64,000 nucleotides of DNA from Blasia pusilla (Eukaryota > Marchantiophyta > Marchantiopsida > Blasiales): contig CM114271.1 in NCBI GenBank assembly GCA_050084515.1, forward strand, positions 49,476,001 through 49,540,000, given 5' to 3'. Both the position numbers and the translations under genes were made by a program. Positions within the stretch are counted from its first letter, which is position 1. Each line of letters begins with the position of its first letter. The notes below the pieces were generated by a model. It ran no database searches. It saw only the letters and a list, made by a program, of their open reading frames with translations, and was not told the DNA's origin. Below are positions 12,081 through 23,959 of this stretch, one piece after another.

Positions 12081-13350
12081 TTACAAGGGGTGGAAGACCC
12101 CCAGACATAGTCCGAAGTCGCTATTTGCGGCCATACCAAGACTCAAAATCCAAGTCAAACAATTCAGGTCCATGGCCTGACCCAACACATGACGTCGTGA
12201 AGCCTCGAAATAGAAGCAACCATTGTCATGATAGTAAATCCCCATCGCACGCTCTCTCTCATCAGCGTTAGGCTCCACCAACTGTCGCACATGAGAATCC
12301 CATACAAGCCCCGGACCACCTTCCCTGTAGGCATGTGACGTTGGAAATCTCACAAATGTGGGTAGTGCCATCCTAGGCTGGCCCACACGGTTCACCACTG
12401 CCATGGGTGACCGATCAATAACCCTCACCACTTGGGAAAGTCGCCCAAGATATCAAGATACTATCCTTTGTAAGGCGAGGATCCCGCCAGACCGCATCAT
12501 ATGCTCGACGTAGAACCTCCCTAGGCAACAAGTTTGTCCACCACAAGCATGGACGATGTGCACGCAAGCCAACTCGCGCTGCATCCAACAACATCACTGG
12601 TCCAATCCAAGACCGCACCTCATGAACACTCGCCATCATCCGGGTCGAGTGTCACCCAACAATGGAACATTCTCCAGAATGTAAGCTAGAGCACGTGCTT
12701 GATGAACCTGAAGATGTCGTAACACCCGTAACATCTCCCAAAACAATCGAGACCTAGGGTCATGTAATCCCTCACCACGACCAGCACGTGTATGACCCTG
12801 ACATGGCCATCAAGCAATCACCAAATCCACAGGACCAACCCTCCCAAGGTCCTGCGCCCCCAACAATGCAATGTGTGATGGTAAAGCACGCTGGTACCCA
12901 CGAATAGCTGATGGCGGCAACAACTCAGGATATCTCCGCATCAACTGACCAATATGTTGGGATGAGACTCTCTGGGCCGTCTCATCTCGCTCCACATACA
13001 CGTATCTCCGCACAGGAATACCGGCCTGCAACACTGCCGCCAAACTAGTGCTAATCCCACCAAAGAGATCTAACACACAAATGCCCTCCGGCGGATACTG
13101 CCATACAATGGGTGTAGTATCCAAAGGGGATAACCCAACTGGGCCAGAAGTAGGAGTCCGTGGGGCCTCCTCTTCCTCGTGAGGTATAACATGACCTCAC
13201 ACCAAGCCTCTGCACTAGGCGATCGGCCTCTGCCGTAGTGCACCGCCTGAACTCCAAAGTGGCACATCCAACGATGAGGATGCCCTTTGCTGCAAAAATA
13301 GGGACCTCCTCTTCCTCCTCATGCGCAGGAGAATCCATAGCGTAAAACAT
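12081..13350 (-). pseudogene. DNMT3-like cytosine-5 DNA methyltransferase domain (copy A)
   Basis: Motif I is ICVLDLFGGISTSLAAVLQ (13124-12810 frame). It is followed by YVYVERDETAQRVS (motif II, acidic ribose-binding residue) and VDLVIA just before motif IV. The Gly of GWPCQG is a TGA stop here, and the WPCQG that follows is readable. Motif VI ENVPLL, motif VIII with RHRP-like PCLWWTN, and the final RAMG ... VLGQAMDLNCLTW segment (motifs IX-X) follow in three frames. Motif order is linear as in DNMT3, not permuted as in plant DRM. It lies between protease and RT in pol. Broken by at least one stop and two frameshifts. Confidence 0.85.
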
Positions 13351-13359
13351 TACCCTCCA

Positions 13360-14337
13360 AAAAGTCTCCTGGCCAAGTGACTACTCCACTAAAACCAGCC
13401 ACAGATGCTAACTGCTTTGTTGGGGAAGACCCTCTGGTCGAGCCCGAAATAAATCTCACAGAACTTGGCTCATACGTCCATCCCGGACTGCCAACTTGGT
13501 CTATAAGACTGTCTCGATCCGATAATCCATCTGAAAACCCATCGGGTACAATCGCTCCTCCAACTAGTACATCATACGACTCGGTGATGTGACTACCATG
13601 CAGATACTCCCAACCGGGAGCTATCGATCGCATGATCTGGTCTCAAGCACAGAAAACTTCTCCGTGTCATGAATTGAGTCCTATCATTGGCTCCTCCAAG
13701 TGATGTTTGAATCTAGAATGGGCAAGGCTCAAGCTCGACCTCGAATACCCAAACCAATACATGCCGCCTTTCCCAACATCAAGGTTGGGCACCGAGTCTA
13801 ACAAGACTCTATCTGGTCTATACACTGTCTGTAGGACTCACCAATCGGAAGATCCCACTCCGGTTGTCCAACATACATACACAGTGTAAGCCTCTCACGA
13901 TCAATGGTGGCCGGGCTGGTAATGCATCCATCTTCGCCATCGCTTCTTTGCCGCCAAGTAGCACTGGTACTCAATGCTACTCCTGACATAGAGGGTCGCT
14001 CCACCGCAACACCCTCATCCACCTCAACACGTGTAGCAGTAACACCCCCACACAACGCGGCTGCTAACTGAAATACAGGAGCTAAGTCAACTCCTAAAGC
14101 CATCAGCTCCGTGGCCGAAAACAATGGAGATCCCAACACTGAAGTTGCCATCCGCAATACTGCATTGGATGCTGCATCCGTGTCTACTACACGCGATGTA
14201 GATGCCTCAATCCCCACTGTCGGCTCAATAGGCTGCGTAGGAACCATGGATGGAGTCCTAAGCACCTCAGACAACAAGAATGACTGGGGAAGCCTAACCT
14301 GCCTCCCTGCCTCACCCCTCTGTGGGTCCAACTCCAC
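13360..14337 (-). pseudogene. Gag-pol linker and retropepsin (copy A)
   Basis: Contains the linker phrases RLPQSFLLSEVLRTPSMVP and GSPLFSATELMALGVDLA shared with copies C, B and D. Near 13790-13820 the protease active-site region reads LLDS then shifts frame: one base is missing relative to the DSGAQPL of copy C, which destroys the aspartic protease. The downstream flap and YDVLVGGA region is at 13560-13600 in a different frame. Confidence 0.75.
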
Positions 14338-14395
14338 AGTAGCACCACGTGGCTCTGACGCTCAAGTGGCTCTTCTCGTAACTGCAGTTGATGCC

Positions 14396-15929
14396 TCAAC
14401 TTTGTCTTTGCACTCGCCATATAAGAGAGATCATCCCCTCCATAAGAGGTGGAAGCCCCTGCTCCCGAAACTGATCTATCTTTGGATACCACCATAGTAG
14501 CCAACTCTGCTCCAATCTGCTCAATCCGGCAGCCATAGGCGACTCTGTCGTAGTGGTAGGGGTAGCCACCGTAGGCTCTCCAACCTTTGGTCCACCTCTA
14601 CCACCCCTACCACCTCTACCACCTCGGCCTCTCGGAGCTACTCCACCACGGCCACGGCCCGATCTCAACTCGGATGAAGATCAAAGCAACGCTCTCGAGG
14701 ATGACCTAGTCTCCCGCAATGATCACACTGAGTTGGGGCCGACTGAGGCCCATCCTCCAAAGTCCGTCTCCCATCCTCTTGGGGACAAAACTTCCTAATA
14801 TGATCACCTCCACATGTCCAACATGATGTCCCCTTCTGCGGGGCAGCAAATGAAGGCAATGGTCTCTGCACAAATGTCCTCTAGGACTTGGAGGTCGCAT
14901 GTACCCCACGACTCCCACTACTACTACCACCACCACTACTACGAGACTGTGAGGTGGGCGGCTGAACACGAAGTAGTAGTTGTATCCCTCTTGAATGCGG
15001 ATGTCACCACTCTCTCCTTCACCATGTTAAGCTCAATCTTCTCAGATAGAGCAAACACATGGGTCAATGTGGGTGAATCATCACTCATAAGAGTAGCATC
15101 ACGTACCCTACGGCGCAAATCTCTGTCCAAGATCCCATACCAAAACTGGACTTCCTGATCCTCAGTCACACCCTGGATAACTGAAATCAAGCGATACGAT
15201 GGCGTGTATGCCTCACGAAGACTCTCACCGTCTTTCGCTCAAAGTCTTGAAGATTCCTCAACTTCTCCGTCTTCACTCCTTGATAGTTCTTCTTCAACCT
15301 CTTGAAGAACTCTGCAACTGGGCTAAACGATGGTGGGGCACTAGTACCTCCACTAGTACCCCCACTAGTACCTCCACTGGTACCCCCACTCCGGCTCGTA
15401 CTCGTACCACTCAACGTCGGGCTGGCTGGCATAGTAGGAGCACTACTACCAATACCACCATGGGTGATAGACACATAGCCTGGAGACCAATATTGTCTCC
15501 ATGCCTCAATCTCAGCAACATGGTCCTTCCTAAACTCATGGTAATCATCCATGGGTGGTCCTTCCAAGTCTTTGAAACAACCCTTCCAAGCCAAGAAGGG
15601 TGTAAACAACGTGGCGTTCGCAACATCTGCATATCACACCACGTATCAAACTCCTGCATGAAGTCCTCCAACTCAATGGTACCCACTGCACCCGAGTATC
15701 GTCGTGGGCCCTTCATGGCCCCATATCCACCGTCCATGTCCCAAATCAATGGAGCTGCAACACTCGATAACAACGTAGAAGACTCGGTGTTTGGAACACC
15801 CTCGTCCTCCTCTTCATCAACCGTCGGAAGTGGAAAAGGTAGCCGATACCTAAATCCACTCCGTGTGAAACCACCACTATCCGCACCACGGTCCCCAACC
15901 AGACCACCCGACAGCTCCGTGATGACCAA
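14396..15929 (-). pseudogene. Gag polyprotein with two zinc knuckles (copy A)
   Basis: The capsid-like region includes SGAVGTIELEDFMQEFDTWC, FLAWKGCFKDLEGPP and FKRLKKNYQGVKTEKL. A low-complexity GGTSGGTSGGTS stretch lies near 15340-15390. Two zinc knuckles follow: CWTCGGDHIRKFC, an atypical CX2CX3HX4C, and CDHCGRLGHPRERC, a canonical CX2CX4HX4C. After these comes an RGG-rich tail (14580-14660) suited to RNA binding. At least four frameshifts separate the pieces. No in-frame ATG is evident upstream of VITELSGG, so the true start is unclear. Confidence 0.8.
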
Positions 15930-17488
15930 CGCCGATGCCGCACCACCACCAAATTACCAAGTGACGTCGATGTCGCTATACTATTCTAGCTCTACTAGCT
16001 ATGGGTGTAGGCAACCTAACTTGTCATCACCACAAGAAGTCTCCCACAATCTACTCGTCATCCCTCCAGCCTCACTATCGGTAGCACACAGGAGTAACAC
16101 TACTCTGGAAATCAGCGTCAACCCTAACAATGGGCGCGCAAGCAAGAAGCACGATGGAGGGGATCCAAACACAGGAAATCCAACGACAACCCTCCAATCG
16201 CAAATGGAAATCAAGGTAACACAATCCACCAAACGTGGTGCCCTCTGAATCCACAAAACCCACCACACAATTCTAACGTAATAGCTACTCCGCCGCGGTC
16301 GATGACGTGCTAGTTAACGCAAAGACCTGAAAATATCACCTGCATGGAGAGGCTACACCGTACTATGCGCTAGAGGTACATCAACCAAAAACCTGAGATG
16401 CATAAAGCGCCTAACACATCTCTGAACAACACCAAATGAGCTACAACAGTCTGTACACTAGCATAGTTAAGAACTCGGCAATTAGGCGTCCTCCAGGTAG
16501 AATAGCCCAAAGATGGGTGACCAGTTATGCAAAACTCAAATCCCAAATCCTGCAAAAATTGCCTCACGCCCAAGCAAGCAAGCTTGCTTGCTTGCTCCTT
16601 GCTCCTTACTCCGCCTCTCACGCCCACTCGCCCCGAGCTACCACGAGTTGCCTCGAGTTGCCTCGAAGCTTCAAAATGCTCGAGACTCGCCCCGTTCGCC
16701 ACGCTTCGCCATGCTTCGCCATGGAGAGAGGTCCAACCAGGGCGCCCCCAACGGGATAGGCGTCTCCAAAAATGAACGAGTCACCAACCAACCAGCCCCT
16801 CCGATCCGCTGTCCACCATAGCTAGGCGTCTCCAAAAATGAACGAGTCACCAACCAACCAGCCCCTCCTATCCGCTGTCCACCATAGCTAGACCTTGAGC
16901 TAGTCCGCGAAATTTTGATCAGAAATTACTTCACAAATACGTGACCAAAATCAAATCTGTTTCAATCAGAATTCAATTGACCACCATAGCTATCTCTCCA
17001 CAAAAAATCAGCTACAACCGAGCTCTGTACTCCGAGCTAAAAATCAAACAAACTTGCTGTCCATACACCTCCAGAATCCCAAATCCGACAGCGCTTCCGC
17101 CAAGTTTCATGCACGCAGAAATCCGCAACGCTCCACACACTCGAGCATATAGATTCACGGGAGATCACAATACAAGTAGCAACAGGAACCTCTCACCCGA
17201 TCTGGATGAACTTCAACACAACTTCCGCACTCCAAGCTCTCCACATCAGAAAACCGTCGAACACGAACCAGAATCTTCAATCCTTGATAACTTCGAACTC
17301 CCTTGACAAAATCCGGCGATCTAAAGCGCGTTGGAAAGCTCTCAGCAAGGCGCTTCTTTCCCAATCAACAGCGCACCAGATTCACACCTCCAACATAGGC
17401 CACAAGTCACAAACATCCACGGCTGAGTACACAATCAGCCCTAACCAGATCCTACTGATCTACAATTGAAGCTACCATCGATCTACTC
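15930..17488 (-). other. 5' leader of copy A
   Basis: About 1.5 kb between primer site and gag with no long frame. It holds a perfect palindrome of AAGC/GCTT units at about 16572-16596 that would fold as an RNA hairpin, also present in copy C. It also holds a 66-bp tandem duplication (16757-16822, 16823-16888) absent from C. Such a leader may carry packaging or dimerisation signals; that is inference. Confidence 0.6.
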
Positions 17489-17866
17489 CAGTTCTTTGAG
17501 TGAAATCCGTGAAAGACCTACTGTCATAAAACACGTTTACAATCACATACAATCGAGCCAAACCCACTCCACGATGGGAGAATCTAGGTCGAAGCTTGCG
17601 GGAAACATCATAGCCAAGAGCTCTACTCACTACCAAGGCTAACTCCCAAGCATAACAGGCTCAACTCAAAGAACTGATCGTTCTTTGAGGGCAAGCCACC
17701 TTATATCCTCCAACCCAAGCGGGCCCTCTTTGGGAAAGTCACCCTAAGTGAGTAACCCCAACCCTATGTATGGAACCGCATCTCTACCAAGCCACTACGG
17801 TCCTACATAAGGAATGGCCTCTACCAGCACACCATACTCTACGACATAATCCGTATGGTCATGAAA
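17489..17866 (-). promoter_or_regulatory. Copy A module A1, promoter and self-complementary primer-binding site
   Basis: A1 is 17503-17866. The predicted RNA start is CAGTTCTTTGAGT (17676-17664). The sequence immediately after A1 (17502-17489) reads CACTCAAAGAACTG, whose reverse complement matches the RNA start over 13 nt. No tRNA 3' end matches were recognised. This is the layout of Tf1, where the RNA 5' end folds back and primes minus-strand synthesis. A TATA-like motif (GATATAAGG) lies upstream of the start. Confidence 0.8.
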
Positions 17867-18208
17867 ATATGTCCAAACTTGTCTGTCCATGTCCGTCCTA
17901 AAGAAGGACTTATCCGTTTTTGGTCAACCATGCCGTGGACTTATGTCTGTCTTATGGAAGGACGTATCCGTGTGGGCCTCACCTTTCCCTTCTTTCTCAT
18001 TCCCCTTCGTGTTCCATACTCCCCCATTTCTTCCTCCCTCCACCTCCATTCCCTCCTCCCTCATTGCTCCTCTCATCCTTGCCTTGCCTTCCATCATGGA
18101 TTAAAATTGTGGGTCCCATCTCTTGGAACCCATGTCAGTGGATATGTCCAGACTTGTCCGTCCATGTCCTTCCTAAGGAAGGACTTTTCTGTTTTTGTGC
18201 AACCATGG
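17867..18208 (+). mobile_element. hAT-like MITE, right part
   Basis: Continuation of the MITE interrupted by element A. It contains repeats of GTCCATGTCC and AAGGAAGGACTT type and a pyrimidine-rich segment duplicated from the left half, and it ends TGCAACCATG before the TTTTAGG duplication. Confidence 0.65.
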
Positions 18209-18215
18209 TTTTAGG

Positions 18216-18663
18216 ACTAGAGTTTACTTTCCACTTTGGAAAGTGACTCTTGACTCGTTACAAGAGGTCAAGAGCCAAGGAGGTGACCTACGAGCATAGC
18301 TTGCAATAGTAGGAGTTTGGGAGAGGGAAAGGGTTATACCCAAGGAGGGAGAGAGCTTTGGAGATAATTCTCTCTTACTTAAACCTCTTGGCATAAGATG
18401 GTAGAGCTACCTCAGTGCCTTGTGAGTAATCCAAGTCTCTCATTAGGAGAGTGGATTTGGTTTGACATAAGAGAGTCTAAGATGGAGTTTGTGTACACAT
18501 TGTGAGACATCTGGAATACTTATGATTTATTGGACATATTTTAATTTGATATATACTCTATCGTCTTGATGTTTATTTAGATGCCATGAGCTAGTATGGA
18601 ATCTTGTATGTTTGTGTGTATGACAATGATATATGTTTTGTAGCAATGTATATGCACACAACA
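18216..18663 (+). mobile_element. Solo terminal repeat F1, right part (end of module A and module B)
   Basis: Resumes the F1 alignment at GAGTTTACTTTCCACTTTGG and continues with AGGTCAAGAGCCAAGGAGG, a TATA-like TATACCCAAGG, ATTCTCTCTT, and then a B-type module ending GCACACAACA at 18663. The B part (about 18575-18663) shares ATGCCATGAGCTAG and the GTAGCAATGTATATG block with the B modules of D. The A-then-B order in a solo repeat fits the split-direct-repeat model. Confidence 0.6.
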
Positions 18664-18811
18664 AGAGGAAAGGGCTCCTTGCTAGTCTAAAATTGAGGTC
18701 TTCCATAGTACTAAGATCTTTCCTCTAAAGTACTCCTCACTTCGCTCTTGATATCAAATCTCTTATACAAAGTAGTTGAAGAATTTGAGGATCCTATTAT
18801 AACATCAAAAA

Positions 18812-19045
18812 ATTCCTCCTGTCCTTTATCCCTCATCAGAAACTTCCTCTTGTCCTTGATTGCTCATCAAAAACTTCCTTCTATCCTTGATCACTCATTA
18901 GAAACTTCCTTCTATCCTTGATCCTATTACAACATCAGAAACTTCCTCCTATCCTTGATCACTCATCTTATAGTCAGAGAACTTTGGGATCCTATTACAA
19001 CAATAGAAACTTCCTCATGTCCACGATCTCTCATCTCCTTGTCCA
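18812..19045 (+). repeat. Short tandem repeats of about 31 bp
   Basis: Five to six diverged units built on AGAAACTTCCTCCTATCCTTGATCACTCAT-like sequence (shown here only as a description of one unit split at AGAAACTTCC and TCCTTGATC). Units are contiguous, without unique spacers. It separates F1 from F2. Confidence 0.7.
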
Positions 19046-19086
19046 TCTGAGTCTCTCTTGTAGCTTTCCCTCAATGACATATCATA

Positions 19087-19619
19087 TGTCATGTCTTTTG
19101 GGATGGATTGAAGAGATCAAGTACAGCGCCTTTGGGGATAGTAGAGGACAGCCTCAAGAGGTTGAGGATGACATGTTGAGGCCACGGGTAACCTGAGAGA
19201 GCATGTTTCCCCTTCGTTTCGGCTCATTTGGAGCCATGTTGAGAAAATTTTGGGTAAGTAACCATTTTGAGCATAGTTGAATTTTTACTTTAGGAAGTGA
19301 TCCTTGACTTCCTACAACAGGTCAAGAGCCAAGGAGATGACCAACAAGCATAGGTTATCGTGGAGAGAGCTTGGGAGAGGGAACTTGGGAAGGGGCTATA
19401 CCTCAAGAAGAGAGAGCTTGAGAGCTCATTCTCTCTTTGTTGAATGTCTTGGCATAAGGCGGCGGAGCTATGGTCCTCATTGCCTTCTATGTGTAACCTA
19501 AGCCTCTCTTTCGGAGAGTGGGTTTGGCGTGACACGAGGGAGAGAGACAAAGATGGAATTTTGCATCTTATAAGACCTTGTTGTGAGAGAGCATCACATG
19601 ATTTACAAAGAGAGAATGA
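19087..19619 (+). promoter_or_regulatory. F2 module A1, promoter and self-complementary primer site
   Basis: A1 runs from TGTCATGTC (19087) to 19604. A TATACC box is at 19397. The predicted RNA start, TCATTCTCTCTTTGT, is at 19426-19440, about 29 nt downstream. The 15 nt after A1 (19605-19619, ACAAAGAGAGAATGA) are its exact reverse complement. The same relation holds in D, a diverged relative, so the pairing is conserved. Confidence 0.75.
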
Positions 19620-21280
19620 AGGATTGGGAGGGCTATAATAGAGGAGTTCGCATGAGAGTGTTCTCCATTTTGCAGCTCATGGTAGTGCTCACGGGAGCAA
19701 GAATTCTGGTTGGTGTTGTTGTCTTTGCTGATCTTTTGTGCGACAGAGTGACCCGCGGAAGCACTGCCAAATTTTTATTAGAAATTAAGTATGGGGCTGT
19801 ATTGGTCTATACTGGTGCTCTTGGGAGCACCATGTAGGTCTTTGGTTTGTAATTTTATAGGTGTGAGATTTGGTTTAGGAGAAACCAACACGGAAGTGTT
19901 GCCAAATTTCCTATAGGAGTGAAGATTGAAGGGTTGTACGACACTCCCTGTTAGTTTTTGTTGGAAGGTCAAATAGAGAAACCAATTTGAAGTTTTTAAA
20001 GATCAAGAAGTTATGCACATTGTGGAAGAAATGGTGCACAATCTTGAGATGGGAGCACTAAGTTATGGTCAATCTTTTAGGTTGCCACAACCATCGTTCC
20101 AATTTTGGTTTTTTTACCTAAACTGGCCGTCGCCGTTTCCATCACCCTCATCATCGCAGTCACCATCACCATCATCCACCATCTATGATTCCGGCTATTC
20201 ACATCTTCGTTGCCTTCACCACTCCTATCTCGACACCATTCACAGCCACATTGGGCCACCGCCGCCAGACTTGATTGAGTGTGTCCGCACCGCTGCCACT
20301 TGCGCCCTCCCCTTGCTCTGACAAGGTGAAATTTTGATTTATGGGGTGAAATTTTTCATCCTAATTTGCTATGCTTTATGATTTGTAGCCGTTGGACAAT
20401 GATCTAGTACCGTGTCGTGACACCCGTAGCTGCAACGCGCCACCAATTTCCGGGTCGTGCCTCTTCTGGCCACGCAGCACCGACTCGATTGCGGAGCCGC
20501 ACCATCATTGGGGAGTATAGTGTGTGTTTTTGATAAAGGAGGGTATGCCATTGAGTGTTGCAGACCATCACCGAGTGCCTGCCATTTGTAACCTTGAGTT
20601 TGTAACCAGTCTGTGCCGCACCATACCATTGTACTCACACCCCACAGCAAGGAGGTTTGAGCATTATTAATACGGGGGGAGTACGACTTGCTGATTGGAG
20701 AAATTTGGTTTCACAACCAAGGTGGGGTCGAGGATTTTCTATTGCTGAGGAGCGACACTTACATTTGTTTAGGTTACCCATTATGGTCTTTTGCGCTACA
20801 CGTGTGAGGGAATTCCGGATATTTGGTACTTATTTGGGGATATTGGGTTTGTAGAGTTGTTGAGAGCATCGTTAATGTATGGGTTTAGGGGACATAGATG
20901 TATGTGGGATGTCTAGAGTTGAGGGTATGTGTTATCCATGAGACGATAGACCAGTCGTGTATTGTGCAATTTGTTGCCGCATATTACACGTCTCAATAAG
21001 AGGGAGTGGAGATTGAGTGCCGCAAGTTGGATTGAGTGATTGAGAATGATTGCTTGAGAGGGGCATGAGGGTCATCACGAGGTCCTTTTCAGACTTTGAG
21101 AGACGAGGTGGTGGACGTGAAAGTAGCTCTAGAGGGTTTAAATAGAGTGGCACAAGGTTTCAAGGGTCTCCACGTGAGGGATCGCCTCGACCTCCTTTTG
21201 TGTCATCTTCAGAAGAGGGGGAGGGCGTAGAGGAGTTTGTGAGCAAATCACCACACATAGTGAGTGGTCCTAGCGTCTAG
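19620..21280 (+). other. Leader region of F2
   Basis: No defended gene. Leader sequences shared with D include GCGGAAGCACTGCC and the hairpin GGTGCTCTTGGGAGCACC near 19816-19833. From about 20000 the sequence no longer matches the D leader. Open frames at 20013-20321 are rich in simple serine-proline repeats and are not convincing. Confidence 0.5.
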
Positions 21281-21289
21281 AAGTACAAG

Positions 21290-22795
21290 ATGGGCAATCA
21301 AGGTAGAGGATCGCGTAGATTTTTGGGAGCTGTAGGCACAATAGAGTTGCACAACTTCATTGCGGAGTTTAGGAGTTTGTGTGATTCACATCAGGCTAGG
21401 AACTCTAGAAAGTTTAACCCGTTCACAATATGGAACGGAATATTCCAAAATTTAGAGGGGGCACTCATGGAATATTACCATGAGTTTTCCCAAAGGTACC
21501 CTCATGAGATTGAGGCCTAGAGCCTCGACTATGACCTACATTACGAGTCATGGATAGAACCATTTCCAGATGAAGAGGAGGAGCTAGAGAGGCTACTTCA
21601 TCCGCTACTAGTGATGTGGTAGGAGGCATGAGTCGGACAAGAGAAATTGCATCGTCTAGTCGGGTTTGTCCTAGGTTCAACCCACTTGTTGAGTTCTTTG
21701 CAAAGTTGCAAAGGAACTACTAGGGCATATGGATTAAGAACTTGGGATGCATCCACGACTTCTAGAGGTGTGCAGGAGACATTCACTCCCTTGCGTTGTT
21801 TGATAAGTGTCACTTAGGGGGTAACAGAGGCCCAGGTTGTCCGGGCATGGTAAGCAATGTTAGACCAAGACCTGCAGAGACGAATGAAGGATGCAGTACT
21901 ATTGATGCGCACCTCACCTACGTTGAGAGATGTTTCTGAGATGGAGGAGTGCATTGACCGCAATATGGCTGAGGAGAGCGTAGCAAGCATGGATCATGTA
22001 TGAGAGCAATCATGATTGTGTGCAACACGAGTGTCGCAACACGGATTTTGAGAAAGGATTGTGGGACCACGACCAGAGGGAGGATATCGAGAGTCTATGC
22101 CACAGAGATCTACTCCTTCATATGCAGCGCAACAGTAGCCGCCCAGGATGATTTATTTGGCATGTGGTGGAGCCCATCACCGGCAAGATTGCACCCGTCA
22201 CGGTAGTGGACGCATGCCTCAGCCTAGAGGAGGAGATGGATGTGCACCAGGAGTACCCCAATGTGATTATTGTCAGAGGTATGGTCATACGTGCCCGAGG
22301 TGTTTCATCCTACACCTTGAGTTATGCCCTGACCAAGGGCCAAAATGCAAAGAGGGCACCGGAGTGAGTTTCCGGTCCGAGTGGGCCTAGAAGTCGTGCA
22401 CCGTGTGGTCTCGTTGGGGGACAAGGAGTCAGATTTGCCTAAGGGGATGGTGGACATGCCCGTGGAGGAGATATAGGTCCACCACTTAGACGTGTTGAGG
22501 GAGACGTAAGGCATGAGGCTAGGATGGATGCTCAAATATACCACTTGTAGTAGGGCATTGCCGCTATGGCATTACATTAGCCGATGTCAGGTTAGTGGCA
22601 TCCACGTCATATGGAGTAGTCAAAGACATAGATCAAGGATCTTGGTTGGATGTGCGGGGCTGTTGTTACTCGTGGAGCAACAATAGAGTTGGATCCGCAA
22701 CGAGGGAAGGAAAGGAAAGAAACCAGGCTTCCTCACTCCTTTACTTTGTGTGAGGTGATAAGGACTCCATCGATGGGTCCTTATCCTTTTTTTAT
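21290..22795 (+). pseudogene. Gag remnant of F2, truncated
   Basis: Contains FLGAVGTIELHNFIAEF and GIFQNLEGALMEYYHEF, matching the capsid region of A and C, then the zinc knuckles YLACGGAHHRQDC (first Cys replaced) and CDYCQRYGHTCPRC, and the gag-end phrase LPHSFTLCEVIRTPSMGP. The similarity stops at about 22795, where a tandem repeat begins, so no protease, methyltransferase, RT or 3' end remains. Several stops and frameshifts. Confidence 0.75.
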
Positions 22796-22799
22796 CTGG

Positions 22800-23810
22800 G
22801 TGATAAAGAAAAGGACTTGTCTAATTTTTCATTTCTTCTAAGTATATGCTCTTATGGTGAAACTTTGACAACTTTGTAATGAGAGTGTTTCAAAAAACCA
22901 TGAAAAGTTTCATGAAAAATGGATATTGAAACAAAAGTAAAAAATGAAAAGGTCATTCTAGACCTTGGTGATTAGATTGGGAAAGAAAAAAGGACCCGTG
23001 TAATTTTCATTTCTTCCAAGTATATGCTCTTGCTCTGAAACTTGGTCAACTTCTTTATAAGAGTGTTTCCAAACACCATGTATAATTTTATGGAAAACAT
23101 ATGTTCAACTAAAAGTCAAAAGATACAAGGTCATTCTAGACCTTTGTGATTAGATTAGGAAAGAAAAAATGACTTGTCTATTTTTTATTTTTTCCAATTA
23201 TATGCTTTTGTCCTAAAAATAAGTCAAATTCTCTATAAGAGTATTTCTAAAAGTGATATAAAATTTCATGAAAAATGCTATTGGACGTTCAGCCTAAAGT
23301 CCAAAAATTCAAAGGTCGTTCTAAACCGTGATGATTAGAGTGAGGAAAGAAAAGGAAAGACTTATGTATTTTTTATTCTTTCCTTGATATTGCCCAAAAA
23401 CTTAGTCAATTTTTTCATACGGATGTTATTGTTTCCAAGAACTTTGCAAAAATTCATGGCAAATGGATGTGCAACGAAATGTCCAAAAATACAAAGGTCA
23501 TTCTAGACCTTGGTGATTAGATCGTGAAAGAAAAAAGGACTTGTGTAGTTTTCATTTCTTCCAAGTATATTCTCTTGCTTTGAAACTTTTTCAACTTCTC
23601 TACAAGAGTGTTTGTAAAAGTCATAAAAACTTTCATGGAAATGAATGTTCAAGCAAAAGTCCTGAAATGCTCAGGTCATTCTAGACCTAGGTGAGTATAT
23701 CTAGATCAAGAAAGGAAAAAAGACTTGTGGGATTTTCATTTCTTCCAAGTACATGTTCTTGCCATGAGACTTTTTCAGCTTCACTATAATATTGTTTCCA
23801 AAAACCATGA
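22800..23810 (+). repeat. Tandem repeat, unit about 180 bp, five to six copies
   Basis: The phrase GGTCATTCTAGACC, a near-palindrome, recurs at 22951, 23129, 23313, 23495 and 23673, that is at intervals of 178 to 184 bp. Each unit also contains ATTTTCATTTCTTCCAAGTA and GAAAGAAAAAAGGACTTGT variants. Units are diverged by substitutions and small indels. There is no coding potential. It resembles a small satellite array. Confidence 0.85.
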
Positions 23811-23814
23811 AAAT

Positions 23815-23951
23815 GCATGTTTAGGTGAATTTTGGTGTGGGCTCAAGTGCGGGCCGCATGTACTCAGGCCAACACGGACATGTCCATCCATAGGAGGGAC
23901 ATAAGTCCGCGGACATGAACATGTCCGCCCGACTTTGTGGGGTGCAACCTT
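23815..23951 (-). mobile_element. hAT-like MITE fragment
   Basis: On the minus strand it starts CAAGGTTGCA (23951-23942), the same end as the MITE at 7734, followed by GGACATGTTCATGTCC-type inverted repeats. The far end is not recognisable, so it is likely truncated. Confidence 0.5.
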
Positions 23952-23959
23952 GGTTTTTG

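Larger units (their letters stand above)
7987..17866 (-). mobile_element. Ty3-type retrotransposon copy A with methyltransferase and PHD finger
   Basis: Full-length copy read on the minus strand (5' end at 17866). Order: A1 (17503-17866), self-complementary primer site, leader, gag, linker and protease, methyltransferase, RT, RNase H, integrase, PHD finger, polypurine tract, B1 (8464-8571), 2-bp linker, A2 (8095-8461), B2 (7987-8094). The flanks are ACAT (7983-7986) and ATAT (17867-17870), a 4-bp target duplication with one mismatch. The first bases of A1 are TT instead of TG. It sits inside the hAT-like MITE. Many frames are broken, so it cannot move autonomously. It is closely similar to copy C throughout. 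Confidence 0.85.

Noticed and set aside
12081-13350. Methyltransferase as a host gene interrupted by a transposon
   Set aside because: It lies in the same position between protease and RT in four independent copies, so it belongs to the element.
18812-19045. CRISPR-like array
   Set aside because: Units are contiguous and diverged with no unique spacers; the genome is eukaryotic.
20013-20321. Serine/proline-rich frame as a gene
   Set aside because: Arises from a simple CCATCACC-type repeat; no domain or homologous frame in related copies.
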